Positions 30,301 through 39,366 of a DNA stretch of 64,000 nucleotides are shown in pieces. This stretch comes from Microbacterium sp. zg-B185 (GTDB lineage Bacteria; Actinomycetota; Actinomycetes; Actinomycetales; Microbacteriaceae). The notes under the pieces were generated by a model, which was not told the DNA's origin, searched no databases, and saw nothing but the letters and a program-made list of their open reading frames with translations. The stretch is taken from assembly GCF_030246885.1 (NCBI RefSeq), contig NZ_CP126739.1:2976001-3040000 (forward strand), given 5' to 3'. Made by a program: the position numbers and the translations under genes. Positions within the stretch are counted from its first letter, which is position 1, and each line of letters opens with the position of its first letter.

Positions 30301-32248
30301 TCGCGTCGAAGTTCCACCCGGCGGACGGGGCCGCGTCGGCGATCTCGCCCTCGGCCGGAATCACCAGCTTGGTGACGTTGACCGTTCCGGCGCATTCGCC
30401 GAGTGCGCGCTGGACCAGGAATTCCTGGAGTTGCTGATAATCCTCGACCAGGAAGTAGTCCTGGCCGGAAGTTGGACCGGAGATCGCCTGAAGATTCTGC
30501 ACTTCTCCGGCTGAGGCAGGCCCGATGCCAACCCCGACCACGGTCGTGCCCCGTTCGATCTTGAGCGTGTTGGCCGAGAAGACGGCGTTCTCCATCTCGA
30601 CGAAGCGCGTGCGATTGCCGGGTCCGGCGGGAGCGTCTCCGCTGCCGGTTCCGGGAGGACCGTAGTAGGTCGGGCTGCCGTCGGTGAGCACCAGCAGTAC
30701 GTCGAGCGTGTCAGCGCCGCTGGCCTGTGAGACCTGCCACAGCCCTTGATCCCAGTTCGTGCCCTGCTCCCACCCGCCGGTGTTGACCACCGTCAGCGCG
30801 GTCACCTTGTCGCGCACGGTCGCGGCGCCGGCGGGGGTGGACACAGGGGTGAGGGCCAGGTTGGTGTTCGCGGCACCGACCGCCGGCGCGCTGCCCGCGA
30901 ATGTCCATACGCCGATGGAGGACGGCGTCCCCTCCAGGACGTCGACGAACCCGGCGGCCGCATTGCGCAGGTCCTGCTGCGAACTCGCCAGGGAGTTGGA
31001 CAGGTCCACCAGCAGCCCCACGCGCAATCCGCACGTCTGCGCCAGCGACGGGTTGATCGCGGCGTTCGCCCACTGGCTGCCGCGCGCCTGGAGGTTCGTG
31101 CTGCCGCCTGTCTGCTGCGGGTAGTTCACCGTCTCGCCCGCGGGGACCACGGCCGTGCGCAGGCGATAGGGCTGCGCAGACACATTGGTTGACGTTCCCA
31201 CGTCGAAGCTCTCGATGATGCGGTACCCCGGCGCCGGGGCCGTCTCGATGACCCAGTACTGCGCGCCGGAGGGCACCGGGACATCGCACTGGCCGCTCGC
31301 TTCGGTCACGCAGGTGCCGACGAGGTTCGCCGGCGCTGTGTCGGGCGCCGTGTCGGTGCCGCCGCTGTACACGGAGAACGTCGCCCCGGCGAGGGGACCG
31401 ACGCTCTGCGGGCCGGTGCGCTCGCCGCCCTTGCTCAGGGTGAGGGTGCCGGGGGCCGTATATGTGTGCGTGAAGGTGCACGAGGCCACCAGGGAGGAGT
31501 TCGTGGTGCCGATGTACCGCAGAAGCGCCGTTGCGGCGGTGAACTCCAGACGCGTCCCCCCGCTGGTGTCGTTGAGGACGCAGCTGACGGTCGTGGTGTA
31601 GTCATCGGTGACTCCGGGCGTGCCGGTCGCTTCGAGCGTGTAGGTGCCGGGCTTGGGAACGCGGCGCGACTGACCGCTGGCGAAGTCGTACCAGTCGTCG
31701 GAACCGACGACGGTGGCTCGCAGCGCCCAGTCGCTGGGCGTCGCCGGTCCGCCCTGCACCACGCTGGTGATGCTCAGGGTGCCGCAGGGTCCGTTTCCGC
31801 CCACGCAGTCCTGGACGTTCGCGAAGGGCGTGATGATGCCGGGATCCTCAGTGGCGGCATCGGTGTCGTCCGTGGGCGCCTCGGGATCGACCGGGGCTTC
31901 GGGTGTGACCGGCTCGGCGGGATCGACCGAGGCGGTGGGTTCCGGAACCGGATCCTGCGGCTGCGGTGTGTCCACCGCAGGATCCGGCGGTGCGGGGGGA
32001 TCGGTCGGCGGTGCGGCCGGATCGGTGGTCGGCGCCACGTCGGGGGCCGACGCGTCGGGCTCAGCGGCGGCGTCGCTGGGCGGCGCGGCGGTCGCCGTGG
32101 CCCCAGCCGCCGGCGGAAGGGGTGCGGCACCGGCGGTGGCGGTTCCCGAGAACATCAGCCCCACGACCAGCAGCGCGGTGAGTCCCGCGGACGATCCCCG
32201 CCGGGCTGCCTCCAAGCGCCCGGCGGGAAACCTGCCCGGCCGTGTCAT
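24374..32248 (-). CDS. Giant LPXTG-anchored surface protein: VWA domain, prealbumin-like and DUF11-like repeats
   Basis: 2624 residues. A Sec signal peptide (about 1-42, cleavage near AGA-AP) is followed by a Pro/Asp/Glu-rich spacer to about 140. Then come a SpaA/prealbumin-like region (about 270-380) and a von Willebrand A domain with MIDAS VDLSNSLASS near 411 and VLTDGSP near 520. About ten repeats of 85-95 residues follow (pattern LTLVKTVxNxxGGTA...YTLAETG...LSCDNG...VTCTFxN), six of them in an alternating A-B order (WTLSA versus WNQ or WDQ types). Five DUF11-like domains (pattern W.I.Y.V.VTN) come next. The end is LPATG at 2589-2593, a hydrophobic stretch and RRRRSRA, a sortase signal. 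It is probably a pilin-like or adhesive wall protein. No sortase gene is in the window. The gene stands alone between antitoxin and tuf, outside the usual ribosomal order, which suggests insertion. Confidence 0.9.
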   Translation of the reverse strand: MTRPGRFPAGRLEAARRGSSAGLTALLVVGLMFSGTATAGAAPLPPAAGATATAAPPSDAAAEPDASAPDVAPTTDPAAPPTDPPAPPDPAVDTPQPQDPVPEPTASVDPAEPVTPEAPVDPEAPTDDTDAATEDPGIITPFANVQDCVGGNGPCGTLSITSVVQGGPATPSDWALRATVVGSDDWYDFASGQSRRVPKPGTYTLEATGTPGVTDDYTTTVSCVLNDTSGGTRLEFTAATALLRYIGTTNSSLVASCTFTHTYTAPGTLTLSKGGERTGPQSVGPLAGATFSVYSGGTDTAPDTAPANLVGTCVTEASGQCDVPVPSGAQYWVIETAPAPGYRIIESFDVGTSTNVSAQPYRLRTAVVPAGETVNYPQQTGGSTNLQARGSQWANAAINPSLAQTCGLRVGLLVDLSNSLASSQQDLRNAAAGFVDVLEGTPSSIGVWTFAGSAPAVGAANTNLALTPVSTPAGAATVRDKVTALTVVNTGGWEQGTNWDQGLWQVSQASGADTLDVLLVLTDGSPTYYGPPGTGSGDAPAGPGNRTRFVEMENAVFSANTLKIERGTTVVGVGIGPASAGEVQNLQAISGPTSGQDYFLVEDYQQLQEFLVQRALGECAGTVNVTKLVIPAEGEIADAAPSAGWNFDATTDAPGVTIDPASAQTNDTGAVSFAARGIEVGGTAPVTVTETLQEGYELVPQGDANASCQDNTGAAVPVTDSGALGFTTTAQQGGVVTCTVYNQAPDPTVSLRVDKQWIVDGVPYDDGAQPVGTADLFLDGDPRNFGTTYPQYTVGDTVAITEEVTDLPSGCANTSTGAGEYEITADDPNVVTVTNTVTCVSTLTLVKSVANGDATPDEFTLTASPIGGTGLPGPTGVSGTSAPVTPGVRYLLTETGPGTYVQTVEEGATLIEGATGSWDCVAAGSDYDGSDGGVTLSLGQQVTCTATNQTATIALLKQVVNDEGGTLDADAWELTADPGQTEFGLIPTTVTGAPSATTANTFSVRPDQTYTLTEAGGGPGYRPFALEQLVDGAWVSVDPAVSVPALGTSTYRFVNVDVAPRLTLVKTVTRDNGGTADAGEWTLSATSPGEPGLSGVTGTPEVTDVAVTGGVAYTLAETGPGGYTWESLTCDNGASASPSSPTLTLAVGEVVTCTFVNNDVAPTLTLVKTVTNERGGTAEPTDWTLSATSAVGPNLSGVTGTPAVTGVAVTAGATYTLAETGGPSGYDWVLLSCDNGADISPENPSLTLGLAEDVTCTFGNTDLAGSLTMVKQVVNDDGGTAASEDWDQGLTAEPSAGETLAFDHNETIAVPGGTYTLAEIDQVPGYTGTDLSCTTDETSLDEPTVTVPNGENVTCTFVNDDTAPTLTLVKSVVNDAGGAAAPTDWTLSATTPGGPDLSGATGSDAVTSVTVPANTEYTLSEGDGPAGYDWESLSCDNGSAASVADPTLTLALDEDVTCTFVNGDVPGTLTLLKQVVNDAGGTAVPADWNQALTAQPAGGAAIPFDHDVSQQVSAGEYTLGETGGPEGYEWTALSCSTGDTTLSVPTVTVPNGGAVVCTFTNEDVAPTLTLVKTVANASGGTAEPTDWTLSATTPGGPDLSGVTGTPAVTGVTVPAGVEYTLAESGGPGGYEWTTLTCDNGATVSPDAPTLTLELAEDVTCTFGNTDLPGSLTLVKEVDNSLGGSAVPTDWNQRLTAQPQTGDAIVFDHAQTQDVPAGSYTLAEVDQLANYEWTDLSCSTGEATLEAPTVTVANGQAVTCTFTNASIAPILRLVKNVDNRDGVGTATADLWTLNAVAGETDPRLSGTGTRTSATRAVLFGPAAADVDYTLSETFGPSGYTAGDWACADTATGTTYPLVAEGVVRLELGGDVTCEITNTAIRAEGTIDKQVSAGSPVQNADGTWSIAYDIVVTNNSDTSTFIYSLSDLLQYGDGITPTAASWTGPDGTSGTFTLPAGTATLATGASLPTSGDPAAPATHTYTVTVTASIADGSQDGETWRCDTAPGVPTAGGFLNGATLSATDEDDQTVFDCAEPAFPALVKTGADPATQNPDASWNVSYTLTVSNPGTVALQAALTDTLPDVPEGWVLDGGAWTIAAVGDAPAPTATTAEPGETADIWTGALQPAASLSYTVSGVLIPTVEAVAPGECAAGGGIINTAGVTSGDIVVDAEGCVTVQLAGVTVDKTDGSAQQLPDGDWQIDYVVTVTNTSATVATVYTLTDVPDLGSGIDLVSGTWVGAAPVPNSPLAAGGTAEYTYRIVASIDPEAGDPSLVCEPGEGGAFFNTVEVVFPGGSDADDGCAEPGGPSVTKTAQSPTPLGGGVWIVSYEVAVSNSSGVTVAYTLEDRPQPLPTGVTLLAPWSVEGPAVEPAGAGTGTLTAGWDGAEQPEAATGLLPDGATHTYIVTGQVSVAGADPDDLICSDSPEEGGGVWNLVRVDNGAFEATDEECSELVVAPVEIEKSDGTVTELGAGRWRIEYVVTVTNTGLVPTTYTLTDAPEFDTAFTIIAQGWVGSPNVADVEIGAGAVDTYTYRVDAASAQSPLPPSALVCTDEGGGFFNTATVTHPGGVSSDTGCAVPPVTPPPAPAHRPGLPATGAALPTELAGLGAAALLSGLLILLVRRRRSRA

Positions 32249-32484
32249 GACGTCACTTCACTTGCGCGTGCGCAGCTCATATCCACACCTTCGTCACGTA
32301 CGGTCCACGTCCGGACACCGCCCGAACCGTGCGTTCGTCCGCAGGTGTGGTCCCTCCCCGGACCCTGCAGCGTGCGCTGTGCACAAGCTATTTCGCGGTG
32401 CGGGCAGCGAGAAGGGCCCTAGGTCCCGTGAGTCGGGGTCACCGTCGCGCTCTCTCGCGCTCCGTCTGCACCACCGTGGAGACG

Positions 32485-32520
32485 CACGAAACCCCCCGGA
32501 TTGCTCCGGGGGGTTTCGTG
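32485..32520 (-). terminator. Terminator of tuf / str operon
   Basis: A perfect 16-bp stem (CACGAAACCCCCCGGA) with a 4-base loop begins 14 bases after the tuf stop. The rest of the 286-base gap to the surface-protein gene shows no gene. Confidence 0.92.
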
Positions 32521-32534
32521 ACGTGCGACGAAGG

Positions 32535-33728
32535 TTACTTCAGGATCTTCGTGACCGTGCCGGCGCCGACGGTGCGGCCACCCTCACGGATCGCGTAGCC
32601 GAGGCCCTCTTCCATGGCGATGGGCTGGATCAGCTCGACCGTCATGTCGGTGGTGTCGCCGGGCATGACCATCTCGGTGCCCTCGGGCAGCGTGATGACG
32701 CCGGTGACGTCGGTGGTGCGGAAGTAGAACTGCGGGCGGTAGTTCGTGAAGAACGGGTTGTGACGGCCGCCCTCCTCCTTGGACAGGATGTACGCCGTGC
32801 CCTCGAAGTTGGTGTGCGGGGTGACCGAACCGGGCTTGACGACGACCTGGCCGCGCTCGACATCGTCGCGCTTGGTGCCACGAAGAAGCAGACCACAGTT
32901 CTCGCCGGCCCACGCCTCGTCGAGCTGCTTGTGGAACATCTCGATACCGGTGACGATCGTCTTCTGCGTCGGGCGCAGACCCACGATCTCGACCTCGGAG
33001 TTGATCGCGAGCGTGCCGCGCTCGGCGCGACCCGTCACAACCGTGCCACGGCCGGTGATGGTGAAGACGTCCTCGATGGGCATCAGGAACGGCTTGTCCT
33101 TGTCACGCACCGGGTCGGGGATGGAGGCGTCGACGGCTTCCATGAGCTCGACGATCTTCTCGGTCCACTCGGGGTCACCCTCGAGGGCCTTCAGACCCGA
33201 AACGCGGACCACGGGGGCGTTGTCGCCGTCGAAGTCCTGGCTCGAGAGCAGCTCGCGGACCTCGAGCTCGACGAGCTCAAGGATCTCTTCGTCATCGACC
33301 ATGTCGGACTTGTTCAGAGCGACGAGCAGGTACGGCACGCCGACCTGCTTGGCCAGCAGCACGTGCTCGCGGGTCTGCGCCATCGGGCCGTCGGTCGCCG
33401 CGACCACGAGGATCGCGCCGTCCATCTGAGCGGCACCGGTGATCATGTTCTTGATGTAGTCAGCGTGACCCGGGGCGTCGACGTGCGCGTAGTGGCGCTT
33501 CGGCGTCTCGTACTCGACGTGCGAGATGTTGATCGTGATGCCGCGCTGACGCTCCTCGGGAGCAGAGTCAATGGACGCGAAGTCACGCTGCACGTTGGTG
33601 GCCGACGGGTACTTGTCGGCGAGCACCTTCGAGATCGCTGCGGTGAGCGTGGTCTTGCCGTGGTCGACGTGACCGATCGTTCCGATGTTCACGTGCGGCT
33701 TGGTCCGCTCGAACTTGGCCTTAGCCAC
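32535..33728 (-). CDS. tuf: Elongation factor Tu
   Basis: 397 residues from GTG at 33728, with GAGGAGG upstream; the in-frame extension to 33926 is not conserved. G-domain motifs are [16 protein letters not shown] and NKSD, then [11 protein letters not shown] of domain II and the C-terminal [18 protein letters not shown]. It delivers aminoacyl-tRNA to the A site. Last gene of the str operon; a hairpin after fusA and a 205-base gap suggest an additional promoter for tuf, but I could not place one with confidence. Confidence 0.98.
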   Translation of the reverse strand: MAKAKFERTKPHVNIGTIGHVDHGKTTLTAAISKVLADKYPSATNVQRDFASIDSAPEERQRGITINISHVEYETPKRHYAHVDAPGHADYIKNMITGAAQMDGAILVVAATDGPMAQTREHVLLAKQVGVPYLLVALNKSDMVDDEEILELVELEVRELLSSQDFDGDNAPVVRVSGLKALEGDPEWTEKIVELMEAVDASIPDPVRDKDKPFLMPIEDVFTITGRGTVVTGRAERGTLAINSEVEIVGLRPTQKTIVTGIEMFHKQLDEAWAGENCGLLLRGTKRDDVERGQVVVKPGSVTPHTNFEGTAYILSKEEGGRHNPFFTNYRPQFYFRTTDVTGVITLPEGTEMVMPGDTTDMTVELIQPIAMEEGLGYAIREGGRTVGAGTVTKILK

Positions 33729-33898
33729 TAGGTCCTCCTCAGGACGGTCATGTAGAGGGTCCGGGCGCTGGTTTGCGACCGGTGCTCTACGGGGATTGCT
33801 TCCTACATTAGTAGAGACGTAGGGGGTGAAACTGTGTATCTCGCTACAGCGGCGACGCCGCGAATCGAGACACGTTGATCGATATGCAGTTGTGGTGC

Positions 33899-33928
33899 GG
33901 ATGCCGGGAACGTGCGTCCCCGGCATCC
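33899..33928 (-). terminator. Hairpin after fusA
   Basis: GGATGCCGGG and CCCGGCATCC form a 10-bp stem seven bases past the fusA stop. It is likely to terminate partly or process the fusA-tuf message. Confidence 0.6.
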
Positions 33929-33934
33929 TGAGGG

Positions 33935-36049
33935 CTATTCGCCCTTGTTCTTCTGGACGATCTCTTCGGCGACGGCCTTGGGGACCTCGGCGTAGCTGTC
34001 GAACTCCATCGAGTAGACCGCGCGACCCGAGGTCTTCGAGCGCAGGTCACCGATGTAGCCGAACATCTCGGACAGCGGCACCAGAGCGCGGACGACCTTG
34101 ACGCCCTGAGCGTCCTCCATCGACTGGATCTGACCGCGACGCGAGTTCAGGTCGCCGATGACGTCGCCCATGTACTCCTCGGGGGTTCGCACCTCGACAC
34201 CCATGATGGGCTCGAGGATCACGGGGTGCGCCTTGCGGGCAGCCTCCTTGAAGCCCATCGATCCGGCGATCTTGAACGCCATCTCGGACGAGTCGACGTC
34301 GTGCGCCGCGCCGTCGAGCAGGATCGCCTTGACACCGACCATCGGGTAGCCCGCGAGGACTCCGACGTTCATGGCGTCCTGGAAGCCCTGGTTGATCGAG
34401 GGGATGTACTCGCGCGGGATGCGCCCACCGGTGACCTTGTTGTCGAACTCGTAGGTCTCCTCGGCAGCCAGATCGAGCGGCTCGAGCGCGAACTGGATCT
34501 TCGCGAACTGGCCGGATCCACCGGTCTGCTTCTTGTGGGTGTAGTCGTGACGCTCGACGGCCTTCTTGATCGTCTCGCGGTATGCGACCTGGGGCTTGCC
34601 GACGTTCGCCTCGACGCGGAATTCGCGCTTCATGCGGTCGACCAGGATGTCCAGGTGCAGCTCGCCCATGCCCTTGATGACGGTCTGACCGGTGTCGGAG
34701 TTCTGCTCGACGCGGAACGTCGGGTCCTCCTCCGCGAGCTTCTGGATCGCGAGACCCAGCTTCTCCTGGTCGGCCTTGGTCTTGGGCTCGATCGCGACCT
34801 CGATGACCGGCTCGGGGAACGTCATCGACTCCAGCACGACCTGGTGCTGCGAATCGGAGAGCGTGTCGCCCGTGGTGGTGTCCTTCAGACCGATGACGGC
34901 GTAGATGTGCCCGGCGGTGACGGAGTCGACCGGGTTCTCCTTGTTCGCGTACATCTGGAAGATCTTCCCGATGCGCTCCTTCTTGGACTTCGTCGAGTTG
35001 ACGATCTGTCCACCCGAGTCCAGGTGACCGGAGTACACGCGGATGTAGGTCAGACGCCCGAAGAAGGGGTGCGTCACGATCTTGAACGCGAGAGCCGTGA
35101 AGGGCTCGTCGCGGTCGGCGTGGCGCTCGATGACGATCTCTTCGTTCTTGGGGTCGTGCGCCTCGATGGCGGGCACGTCCAGCGGCGACGGGAGGTAGTC
35201 CACGACCGCGTCGAGCATCGGCTGCACGCCGCGGTTCTTGAACGCCGAGCCGCAGAGCACGGGGTAGATCTCGGAGTTGACGGTCAGCTTGCGGATTGCA
35301 GCCTTGATCTCGGGAACCGTGAGCGGTTCGCCACCGAAGTGCTTCTCGAGAAGCTCTTCGTCGGTCTCGGCGACCGTCTCGAGCAGCTCTTCGCGATACT
35401 TGGCGACGATCTCGGCCATGTCGGCCGGGATCTCGCGGACGTCGTACTTGGCACCCATGGTGACGTCGCCCTTGGCGTCGCCTGCCCAGACCAGGGCACG
35501 CATCTCGACCAGGTCCACGACGCCGATGAAGTCGTTCTCAGCGCCGATCGGCAGCTGGATGACCAGCGGGCGGGCCTTGAGCTTGTTGACGATGGTGTCG
35601 ACCGTGAAGTAGAAGTCGGCGCCCAGCTTGTCCATCTTGTTGACGAAGCAGATGCGCGGCACGTCGTACTTGTCGGCCTGACGCCACACCGTCTCGGACT
35701 GGGGCTCGACGCCCTCCTTGCCGTCGAAGACGGCGACGGCGCCGTCGAGGACGCGGAGCGAGCGCTCCACCTCGACGGTGAAGTCGACGTGACCGGGCGT
35801 GTCGATGATGTTGATCTGGTTCTTGTCCCAGAAGCAGGTGACGGCGGCGGAGGTGATCGTGATGCCACGCTCCTGCTCCTGCTCCATCCAGTCGGTCGTC
35901 GAGGCGCCGTCGTGGGTCTCGCCGATCTTGTGGTTGGTTCCCGTGTAGAACAGGATGCGCTCGGTCGTCGTCGTCTTGCCGGCATCGATGTGCGCCATGA
36001 TGCCGATGTTGCGGACCTTCGTCAGGTCGGTGAGCACGTCTTGTGCCAC
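33935..36049 (-). CDS. fusA: Elongation factor G
   Basis: 704 residues from GTG at 36049 (AAGGA upstream), the usual actinobacterial length. G motifs [27 protein letters not shown] and NKMD are present. It drives translocation and, with RRF, ribosome recycling. The frame upstream of 36049 overlaps a strong hairpin and is not conserved. Confidence 0.98.
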   Translation of the reverse strand: MAQDVLTDLTKVRNIGIMAHIDAGKTTTTERILFYTGTNHKIGETHDGASTTDWMEQEQERGITITSAAVTCFWDKNQINIIDTPGHVDFTVEVERSLRVLDGAVAVFDGKEGVEPQSETVWRQADKYDVPRICFVNKMDKLGADFYFTVDTIVNKLKARPLVIQLPIGAENDFIGVVDLVEMRALVWAGDAKGDVTMGAKYDVREIPADMAEIVAKYREELLETVAETDEELLEKHFGGEPLTVPEIKAAIRKLTVNSEIYPVLCGSAFKNRGVQPMLDAVVDYLPSPLDVPAIEAHDPKNEEIVIERHADRDEPFTALAFKIVTHPFFGRLTYIRVYSGHLDSGGQIVNSTKSKKERIGKIFQMYANKENPVDSVTAGHIYAVIGLKDTTTGDTLSDSQHQVVLESMTFPEPVIEVAIEPKTKADQEKLGLAIQKLAEEDPTFRVEQNSDTGQTVIKGMGELHLDILVDRMKREFRVEANVGKPQVAYRETIKKAVERHDYTHKKQTGGSGQFAKIQFALEPLDLAAEETYEFDNKVTGGRIPREYIPSINQGFQDAMNVGVLAGYPMVGVKAILLDGAAHDVDSSEMAFKIAGSMGFKEAARKAHPVILEPIMGVEVRTPEEYMGDVIGDLNSRRGQIQSMEDAQGVKVVRALVPLSEMFGYIGDLRSKTSGRAVYSMEFDSYAEVPKAVAEEIVQKNKGE

Positions 36050-36088
36050 GGGTGATTCCTTACTTGTGGTGTGTGAATGTCGCGAGGT

Positions 36089-36119
36089 GTCGGGCGAGGC
36101 GGGTTCCGCCTCGCCCGAC
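36089..36119 (-). terminator. Hairpin between rpsG and fusA
   Basis: A 14-bp perfect stem (GTCGGGCGAGGCGG) with a 3-base loop lies 12 bases past the rpsG stop and 40 before fusA. It is as strong as a terminator, so it may attenuate or stabilise the upstream rpsL-rpsG message. Confidence 0.65.
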
Positions 36120-36131
36120 TCCAGCTGGTGC

Positions 36132-36602
36132 TTACCAGCGGTAGTGCGCGAAGGCGCGGTTCGACTCGGCCATCTTGTGGGTGTCTTCGCGGCGCTTGAC
36201 CGCGGCACCCAGGCCGTTCGAGGCGTCCAGGATCTCGTTCTGGAGACGCTCGGTCATCGTCTTCTCACGACGACCCTTGGCGTAGCTGACGAGCCAGCGC
36301 AGCGCGAGCGTGTTGGCGCGGTGAGGCTTGACCTCGACCGGCACCTGGTACGTGGAGCCACCGACGCGGCGGCTCTTGACCTCGAGGGTCGGGCGGACGT
36401 TGTCCAGCGCCTTCTTGAGCGTGGCGACGGCGTCCTGGCCGTTCTTGTCCTCGACGCCCTTCAGGGCGGTGTAGACGATCGACTCGGCGAGTGACTTCTT
36501 GCCGTCAACGAGGATCTTGTTGACGAGCTGGCTGACGATGGGTGCGCCGTATACCGGGTCGTTGACGACGGGGCGCTTCTGGGCTGGTCCCTTGCGAGGC
36601 AT
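36132..36602 (-). CDS. rpsG: 30S ribosomal protein S7
   Basis: 156 residues, canonical ([40 protein letters not shown]). Primary binder of the 16S 3' domain. It starts five bases after rpsL. Confidence 0.98.
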   Translation of the reverse strand: MPRKGPAQKRPVVNDPVYGAPIVSQLVNKILVDGKKSLAESIVYTALKGVEDKNGQDAVATLKKALDNVRPTLEVKSRRVGGSTYQVPVEVKPHRANTLALRWLVSYAKGRREKTMTERLQNEILDASNGLGAAVKRREDTHKMAESNRAFAHYRW

Positions 36603-36607
36603 GGTGC

Positions 36608-36976
36608 TTAACCCTTCTTCGCGCCGTAGCGGCTGCGAGCCTGCTTACGGTTCTTGACGGCCTGGGTGTCCAGGGCGCCGCGGACGATCTTGTAGCGGAC
36701 ACCGGGCAGGTCCTTGACGCGACCGCCGCGCACGAGAACGAGCGAGTGCTCCTGCAGGTTGTGGCCTTCGCCGGGGATGTAGGCGGTGACCTCGGTGCCG
36801 TTGCGGAGCTTGACACGGGCGACCTTGCGCATCGCCGAGTTCGGCTTCTTGGGCGTGGTGGTGTACACGCGGGTGCAGACGCCGGCCTGCTGGGGGTTCG
36901 ACTTCAGGGCGGGAGCCTTGGTCTTTACGACCTTGGGCGTCCGTCCCTTGCGAACCAACTGCTGAATGGTTGGCAC
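36608..36976 (-). CDS. rpsL: 30S ribosomal protein S12
   Basis: 122 residues from GTG at 36976, with AAGGAG upstream. [20 protein letters not shown] starts the protein. The two streptomycin-relevant lysines, in [12 protein letters not shown] and [12 protein letters not shown], are wild-type. S12 monitors decoding at the A site. First gene of the str operon. Confidence 0.98.
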   Translation of the reverse strand: MPTIQQLVRKGRTPKVVKTKAPALKSNPQQAGVCTRVYTTTPKKPNSAMRKVARVKLRNGTEVTAYIPGEGHNLQEHSLVLVRGGRVKDLPGVRYKIVRGALDTQAVKNRKQARSRYGAKKG

Positions 36977-37222
36977 GTTCTCTCCTTGTTGTGCTGCACG
37001 GTGACAGCGTCGTGGTCTCCCCCCGCCTTCCACCGATCATTGCGATCCGTGTCATGCGAGGCTCACGCGGACCCACCGGCGCGGCAGAATGACTGACACG
37101 ATTGGGTGGTGGGTATGCCGTGGGGGCCGCCTGTTCGCAGGCATTTCCCTGAGATGTGGCACCGGCTCCCTCGTCCCCCGCCGAGGCACAGCACAAGGAG
37201 CGCACGAGCGCACACCCATCCA

Positions 37223-37252
37223 ATGATACGCGCTTTATGGGCGGGTGGTCAA
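37223..37252 (-). promoter_or_regulatory. Promoter of the str operon (rpsL-rpsG-fusA-tuf)
   Basis: TTGACC (37247-37252), an 18-base spacer and TATCAT (37223-37228) on the minus strand. This gives a leader of about 240 bases before rpsL, GC-rich and without a supported gene. The promoter lies 13 bases past the stop codon of the small membrane-protein gene. Confidence 0.8.
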
Positions 37253-37264
37253 ACGGACGCAGGT

Positions 37265-37894
37265 TCAGGGCGTGAGCGCGACCACGATCAGCGACGCGAC
37301 CGCGCCCAGGCCGACAGCGGATGCCGAGACCACCACGATCAGCGCGGTCCGGCGCACCCGGTGGCGGTGCCTCCGCGCGGCGGCATCGCCGTCTGCGGGG
37401 ACCTGCGGGGCATGCCCGGCCGGCGTTGTGCGCGCCGCGATGACGGGGTCGGCCGCTCGCGCGCCGTAGACGGCGTCGGCGGCGACGATCCCGGGGGCGG
37501 GTCGGGTCGTCCGGGTGCGTGCGACCGGCGGGTCGGACGCAGCGGGTGTGGGATCCGGCTGCGGGACGGGAGCCTGCGGCTGCGTCGCCGCCTGTTCTCG
37601 CGCGGCACGGCGGCGGGACTCGCGCCGCGCCACGATGGTCGAGCCGTCGGTCTGGTCGATGTCGGCGTCGGGGTCGACGTAGGTCGTGCGGTGGCGCCGC
37701 GGGCGGATCGCCTCGCCGCCGGGCTCGGCGGGCTCGGTGGCGCCCGGCACCGGATCGCCGGTGCGTGCATCGGGCGCCGCCGCGTCCTGGACCGGAGCCG
37801 CCGCGGATTGCCGCGCGTCCCCCGGAGCTGGGCGACGGACGCCGCCCGCAGGGCGGCGCACGCGGATGGTGTCCTCGTCCGGCAGGTCCGTCAT
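37265..37894 (-). CDS. Disordered protein with C-terminal membrane segment, unknown function
   Basis: 209 residues. Residues 1-180 are Pro/Ala/Arg/Asp-rich and probably disordered. After a basic stretch (RRHRHRVRR) one hydrophobic helix at about 185-207 ends the protein, so the bulk should be cytoplasmic. Repeated Thr/Arg motifs (DTIRVRRP, HRTTYVDPDADIDQTDGSTI) could be kinase targets read by the upstream FHA protein, but that is inference. The ATG overlaps the FHA gene stop (ATGA). Last gene of the kinase operon. Confidence 0.7.
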   Translation of the reverse strand: MTDLPDEDTIRVRRPAGGVRRPAPGDARQSAAAPVQDAAAPDARTGDPVPGATEPAEPGGEAIRPRRHRTTYVDPDADIDQTDGSTIVARRESRRRAAREQAATQPQAPVPQPDPTPAASDPPVARTRTTRPAPGIVAADAVYGARAADPVIAARTTPAGHAPQVPADGDAAARRHRHRVRRTALIVVVSASAVGLGAVASLIVVALTP

Positions 37895-39366
37895 CGCTCG
37901 TTCCGCTGCAGACGCACCTCGGCATCGCCGAGGTAGAACCGCTCACCCGCCTCGGTCTCCACGCCGGGGGTGGCCTCGACTTCGGTGCCCATCAACGTGG
38001 CGAACAGGACGCCGTTGGTGGACCCCAGGTCGGTGATGTACCAGCGGTCCGCGCGCAGTTCGAGGCGCGCGTGGGTCTTGGATACCGTGCCGTCGTCGAT
38101 CGCGATCAGCTGCGCGGTGGGGTATCCGTCGTCGCGGACCGGCTTGCGGCCGACGATGATCACCTCCGCGGTCAGGGCGATGGGCGCCCCCGAAGGCGGA
38201 ATCAGCGACCAGGCCGTGCGCCGACGGCGGGTCAGGATCGTATGATCCATGGCGTCCATCGCATCCATTCCGTCTTCCATGTCGCCCGCGGTCTCGGTGA
38301 CCGAGTGCTGTGCGGACACGGCGGCCGTCGCTGACCGGGGAGTGCCGGCGTCCGGCGCGCCCGCGACCGCGGAGACCGCGCCGGAGGTCTCCGAGATCGT
38401 GTCGGGGTCGCTCAGCGGGGACCGCGCCGGCGCCCACGGCTCCTCGTCTGCCGAGGCCGCGGGCGTCGCGGGCAACCGCATGACCGGCGGCACCGGCGGC
38501 GACGACGGGGGCGGCTCTGCGCCGTCCGCCGCGGAACGCAGCGGCACGGCCGAGATCGGCGCCGGTGCCGCCGGTTCGGCGGCGGTGACACCGTCGGTCA
38601 GCTCGCTCATCGCGCCGAAGTCGAAGCCGCCCCAGCGTCCGCCGTCCGCCGAGTGCGGGCCGGGGCCGCCGCGTCCGAGGATCGGCTCGGTCTCGAAGAC
38701 CGGCGGCTCGGCGGCGGGCGCCTCCGTTCGTGCCGGCGGCTGCACCAGAGGTCGCGCGGGCGGCGCGTCCTGGGCAGGGAGCGGCCCCGGGGCGGAAGAC
38801 TCGGTCGCGCCGGGCGGGGGTGTCGGTGGCACCCGCGCGGGCGGCGACCAGCCGCCGGCCGGCACCAGCGCTGGACCGAAGGGGCTCGGCGCGGGATCGG
38901 CGCCGTACTCGTTTCCGTTCGTCGCGAAGGCTCGCGCCGCACGCCCCGCCGAGGAGACCGGGACGCCGGCCCGCATCGGCCCGGGCGCCGCCGCCCCCAG
39001 CCACCGGTCCGGGCCGAACCCGAGGATCGACGCCCACAGCGGCAGCAGCAGCGCCGCGAGCACCGTCATCCCGGCGCCGTGCCCGAACGCGACGTTGATA
39101 CGGAAGCAAGCCACGATCAGCAGCGCCCACAGCAGCAGCCAGCCGGCGATCGGGACCAGCGCGAGCAGCAGCAGCCAGCCGGAGAGCCCGCCGAGCCGAA
39201 GCAGCACCACGAGGTTGAGGATCGGCATCCAGCCCTTCCAGGCCTCCTCGCCGGATTTGCGGAACACCGCCGACAGTGCCAGCCCGGTCCACAGGTACAG
39301 CACGACCAGGAGGAGGAACGTCATCACCCCGAGGGCGACGCCGGTGGAGTCATCGATGGGAGTCAT
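37891..39366 (-). CDS. DUF5684-like membrane protein with C-terminal FHA domain
   Basis: 491 residues. Four hydrophobic segments lie within 1-120, with EEAWKGWMPILNLVVLLRLG typical of the DUF5684-type N-terminus. A long Pro/Ala-rich linker (about 130-390) follows. The C-terminal FHA domain (about 400-491) has the phosphothreonine-binding residues in VGRKP, SKTHARLEL and DLGSTNG. It is expected to read Thr-phosphorylated partners of the operon's kinase. Start and stop overlap the neighbours as ATGA. Confidence 0.85.
   Translation of the reverse strand: MTPIDDSTGVALGVMTFLLLVVLYLWTGLALSAVFRKSGEEAWKGWMPILNLVVLLRLGGLSGWLLLLALVPIAGWLLLWALLIVACFRINVAFGHGAGMTVLAALLLPLWASILGFGPDRWLGAAAPGPMRAGVPVSSAGRAARAFATNGNEYGADPAPSPFGPALVPAGGWSPPARVPPTPPPGATESSAPGPLPAQDAPPARPLVQPPARTEAPAAEPPVFETEPILGRGGPGPHSADGGRWGGFDFGAMSELTDGVTAAEPAAPAPISAVPLRSAADGAEPPPSSPPVPPVMRLPATPAASADEEPWAPARSPLSDPDTISETSGAVSAVAGAPDAGTPRSATAAVSAQHSVTETAGDMEDGMDAMDAMDHTILTRRRRTAWSLIPPSGAPIALTAEVIIVGRKPVRDDGYPTAQLIAIDDGTVSKTHARLELRADRWYITDLGSTNGVLFATLMGTEVEATPGVETEAGERFYLGDAEVRLQRNER

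Noticed and set aside
33729..33898. A promoter for tuf
   Set aside because: Several AT-rich hexamers (for example TAATGT or TACTAA on the minus strand) occur, but none has a convincing -35 at 16-18 bases.
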